A stretch of 9,373 bases of DNA from JBIOJM01 sp044450785 (GTDB lineage: Bacteria; Planctomycetota; Planctomycetia; Isosphaerales; Isosphaeraceae), in contig JBIOJM010000380.1 in the NCBI GenBank assembly GCA_044450785.1, positions 1 through 9,373 of the forward strand. The letters run 5' to 3'. Of the stretch, positions 7,350 to 9,373 are shown piece by piece (within the stretch, counting starts at the first letter, position 1; every line of letters begins with the position of its first letter). The notes below the pieces were generated by a model. The model was not told the DNA's origin. It ran no database searches and was given only the letters and a program-made list of their open reading frames with translations. The translations under genes were made by a program, and so were the position numbers.

Positions 7350-8891
7350 TCAACTTGCGTCGATCTCGGTGAGAGGCGGGCGTGACGCGGCCAGGCGCGA
7401 CCAGATCAGATAGACCGGAATGCCCGCCAGGACGATCAAGAAACCGATGCCCGAGGTTGCAGGCTTCAAGTAAATGAAGTCGAGCACCAGGAGCACCGCC
7501 AGGCCGATGTAGATCAAGGCGGGCAGCGGGTAGCCGATCGTCCGGTAGGGGCGGTCCATCCGGGGTGCTTTCCATCGGAACGCGATCACGGCGACGACCA
7601 TGAGGGTATAGAACGTCACGTCGACCGGGATGACGTATTCCAGCAGGTCGTTGTAGAGATTGCCGTATTTGATGAGCTGGGTCGCGGGCTCAACCGAGAC
7701 GGAAACAGGCAGGACCAAGAGCGCCGCCCAAAGACCCTGTGCCAGCAAGGCCACCGCGGGAACATGCCGGCGGTTGGTGGTTGCGACCCTGCGGAAGAAC
7801 AAACCGTCGCGGGCCATCGCGTAATAGATGCGCGCGCCGGCCAGCACCAGGCCGTTCACACATCCGAAGGTCGAGATCAAGATCGCGGCGGCCATGACCT
7901 GGGCGCCCGGTTTTCCCAGGATCGCCTGCATGACGGCGGTCCCGACCCGGTCCTGAGGAGCATGCTGGATGTCACTGAACTTGAGGGTCACGATGTATGC
8001 CACATTGGCCAGCAGATACAGGAGTACCACGGTCGAGGTACCGAGGATCATGGCGCGGGGCAGCGTGCGGCCGGGGTCGCGGATCTCGCCGCCGGTGAAG
8101 GTCACGTTGTTCCAGGCTGACTGCGAGAACAAAGGGCCGATCATCGCGAGGCCCAGCAACAGCAAGAGCGCCGGCCCTCCCTCGACGGGCAGGCCGGGGA
8201 AGGCGGTCCGAGAATCCCAGCCGTTGGCGGGCGAGCTCCACCACGACGACGTCCAGGCCGCGCTGTCGAGGTTGCTCCCCAAGACCAGCCCCACGACGAT
8301 CAGGCCGAAGAGGGCCGCCGTCTTGGTGAATGTGAATGTGTTCTGGATCCACTTCCCGAGGCGCAAACCCCTGGTGTTGACCGCCGTGAGCAAAACGATC
8401 AGCGCGACGGCGACGAGCTGTTGGGTCGAGAGGCTGACGGCGTAGCTACCCAGTCGAAACGGAGAACCGATGTAATTGTCCGCTGCGATCCGGGGGAAGA
8501 AGACGCCGAGGAACTTGGCGAAGGCGACGGCGACGGCCGCGATCGTGCCGGTTTGAACGACCAGGAACATGGCCCATCCGAACAAGAAGCCGAACATCGG
8601 GCTGAAGGCTTCGCGCAAGAAAACGTACTGGCCGCCGGCTCTGGGCATCATGGCGGCGATCTCGGCCGCACAGATCGAGCCGGAGACCGTCATCAAGCCC
8701 GCCAGGGCCCACGCCGCCAGCAGCCATCCCGGCGAGCCCACCAGCCGCGCCGATTCGGCCGAGGTGATGAAGATCCCCGAGCCGATCATCGATCCGACGA
8801 CGATCATCGTCGAATCCAGCGTGCCCAGCTCGCGCACCAAGGCGCCCGCCTTGGACACGGATTGGCAATCCGTCCTACGGTGAATTTGCAT
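7350..8891 (-). CDS. APC superfamily amino acid permease
   Basis: The 513-residue integral membrane protein has about twelve hydrophobic segments. Helix 1 carries the substrate-binding break GSMIGSGIF (33-41), followed by helix 2 and the PRAGGQYVFLREAF loop (83-96), which is diagnostic of the LAT/APC family. Helix 6 is followed by NNVTFTGGEIRDPGRTLPRA (261-280), also typical. Residues 346-363 (NGLVLAGARIYYAMARDG) match the conserved helix 8 end. It should take up or exchange amino acids across the inner membrane; substrate cannot be read from the sequence. The ATG at 8891 is 12 bases after the preceding stop, with GAGG ten bases upstream. Codons 7-12 lie in a dispersed palindrome, so the first 18 or so residues may be a late addition; GTG codons 12 and 19 are alternative starts. 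pheT follows after 10 bases, so the two are probably co-transcribed. Confidence 0.92.
   Translation of the reverse strand: MQIHRRTDCQSVSKAGALVRELGTLDSTMIVVGSMIGSGIFITSAESARLVGSPGWLLAAWALAGLMTVSGSICAAEIAAMMPRAGGQYVFLREAFSPMFGFLFGWAMFLVVQTGTIAAVAVAFAKFLGVFFPRIAADNYIGSPFRLGSYAVSLSTQQLVAVALIVLLTAVNTRGLRLGKWIQNTFTFTKTAALFGLIVVGLVLGSNLDSAAWTSSWWSSPANGWDSRTAFPGLPVEGGPALLLLLGLAMIGPLFSQSAWNNVTFTGGEIRDPGRTLPRAMILGTSTVVLLYLLANVAYIVTLKFSDIQHAPQDRVGTAVMQAILGKPGAQVMAAAILISTFGCVNGLVLAGARIYYAMARDGLFFRRVATTNRRHVPAVALLAQGLWAALLVLPVSVSVEPATQLIKYGNLYNDLLEYVIPVDVTFYTLMVVAVIAFRWKAPRMDRPYRTIGYPLPALIYIGLAVLLVLDFIYLKPATSGIGFLIVLAGIPVYLIWSRLAASRPPLTEIDAS
8857..8873. repeat. TDCQSV-type palindromic repeat inside the permease 5' end
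   Basis: ACGGATT (8857-8863) and AATCCGT (8867-8873) form a perfect 7-bp stem with the loop GGC. On the minus strand the element reads RRTDCQSV at residues 5-12 of the permease; on the plus strand it reads GLAIRPT. I remember both peptides from dispersed repeats in planctomycete genomes. No residue of this segment belongs to the conserved permease fold, which begins near residue 22. The stem is seen directly; its repeat-family status is from memory. Confidence 0.5.
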
Positions 8892-8903
8892 TAACCGGTC
8901 GCC

Positions 8904-9140
8904 TCACGTGGTCTGCTCGACGAACGCCTTGACGTCCGCGGTCGCGTGGTCGAGCCGCTCGCGCCGCCAGTCGGTCAGCGCGGAATCCATGACCCGAGCC
9001 AATTTGTTGACCAGGTGAGACGCGGCTTCCTTGGGCGAGCCGCCCTCCGCCCGGATCTCGGGAAAATCTCGGTGATGGACGAAGGCGGTCGCTGAGCTCC
9101 CGCTCTTCGTCACGATCACCCTGTTCAAGTCGGTATCCAT
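8904..9140 (-). CDS. HicB-like small protein
   Basis: A 78-residue soluble protein. The first 30 residues look like two or three beta strands (RVIVTKSG, ATAFVHHRDFPEIRAEG), followed by GSPKEAASHLVNKLARVMDS (34-53), a helix, and an acidic/basic helical tail. The FPEIRAEG-x-SPKEAAxxL pattern resembles the antitoxin fold of HicB/DUF1902-type proteins, in which a strand ending in Glu-Gly precedes a helix. The usual partner HicA (a short double-stranded RNA-binding-fold toxin) is not next to it, and there is no C-terminal DNA-binding domain. Start choice: ATG at 9140 with GAGG six bases upstream (plus-strand 9147-9150); an in-frame GTG at 9155 would add five residues and has no good ribosome site. 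It is first in the minus-strand cluster, 12 bases before the permease. The family assignment is tentative. Confidence 0.6.
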   Translation of the reverse strand: MDTDLNRVIVTKSGSSATAFVHHRDFPEIRAEGGSPKEAASHLVNKLARVMDSALTDWRRERLDHATADVKAFVEQTT

Positions 9141-9221
9141 AAGGGGCCTCGACACGGTGACGGTGGTTCCGCCAGTGGCCTGTCAATCTTCGACTGACGG
9201 GTTGACGAGCGGTTCGCACAT

Positions 9222-9373
9222 AGGAGAAAGAGTAAGATGAAGAGTAAGATTAGGAAGAGGACCAAGAGCAAGAGCAAGAGCAAGAGCAAGAGCAAGAGCA
9301 AGAGCAAGAGCAAGAGCAAGAGCAAGAGCAAGAGCAAGAGCAAGAGCAAGAGCAAGAGCAAGAGCAAGAGCAA
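9222..9373. repeat. Hexanucleotide (AAGAGC)n tandem array at the window edge
   Basis: From 9264 to the last base the unit AAGAGC repeats without error for 110 bases, just over 18 copies, and the array continues past the window. Seven further units at 9222-9263 keep the same six-base phase but are diverged: AGGAGA, AAGAGT, AAGATG, AAGAGT, AAGATT, AGGAAG, AGGACC. On the minus strand it translates to poly-Leu and on the plus strand to Lys-Ser, Glu-Gln or Arg-Ala repeats; none has a credible gene start or ribosome site here. This is a slippage-prone microsatellite lying about 80-230 bases upstream of the minus-strand cluster. It has no spacers and is not a CRISPR array. Confidence 0.9.

Noticed and set aside
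5744..7372. Long plus-strand open frame of about 540 codons
   Set aside because: It is antisense to pheT, whose domains are unmistakable. Its composition (Arg, Asp, Gly and Gln-rich, no domains) is typical of the open antisense frame in GC-rich coding DNA.
9158..9186. Minus-strand promoter upstream of the small HicB-like gene
   Set aside because: A perfect TTGACA occurs at 9181-9186, but the hexamer at 17-base spacing (CCGTCA) is nothing like a -10 box. A real promoter for the cluster is not visible.
9125..9373. Minus-strand frame starting with about 37 leucines
   Set aside because: It is the translation of the hexamer array and runs on antisense-like into the next gene's leader; no ribosome site or gene-like segment supports it.
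9222..9373. Possible CRISPR array
   Set aside because: The unit is six bases with no unique spacers, so it is a microsatellite.

Overview
The window looks like chromosomal DNA from a GC-rich planctomycete, most likely Isosphaeraceae or a relative. The reasons are third codon positions dominated by G/C, a Uma2-family gene beside a Uma2 relic (a family much expanded in planctomycetes), a short PheT without its N-terminal tRNA-binding domain, and dispersed palindromic repeats whose chance translations (for example GRCPGL, TRQRGT, TDCQSV) I remember from spurious planctomycete ORFs. The taxonomic call is inference from memory; no search was possible.

Layout: 1-470 is non-coding and repeat-rich. 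It holds four small hairpins with 3-nt loops, a 17-bp inverted repeat of a second family, and a 9-bp hairpin that may end the next gene. 471-2393 (minus) encodes an exported, coiled-coil-flanked protein of unknown function. A divergent spacer with a good sigma70-type promoter leads to a complete Uma2 gene (2629-3192, plus), followed after 51 bp by a Uma2 pseudogene that has lost its core (3244-3538).

Converging on these is a minus-strand gene cluster read from right to left: a 78-residue HicB-like small protein (8904-9140), an APC-superfamily amino acid permease (7350-8891), pheT (5324-7339) and a membrane-anchored P-loop GTPase-like protein (3713-5284). The gaps are 12, 10 and 39 bp, so they are probably co-transcribed. 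The GTPase frame appears to have been cut short by a one-base slip in a G4 run; its original C-terminus remains readable out of frame to 3573. pheS is not beside pheT, and an amino acid permease takes its place. Upstream of the cluster lies a hexanucleotide (AAGAGC) tandem array that runs off the right edge.

I see no convincing new defence, mobile or biosynthetic system. The main points of interest are the frameshifted GTPase, the decayed Uma2 copy, the repeat-derived permease N-terminus, the PheT architecture and operon context, and the repeat families.
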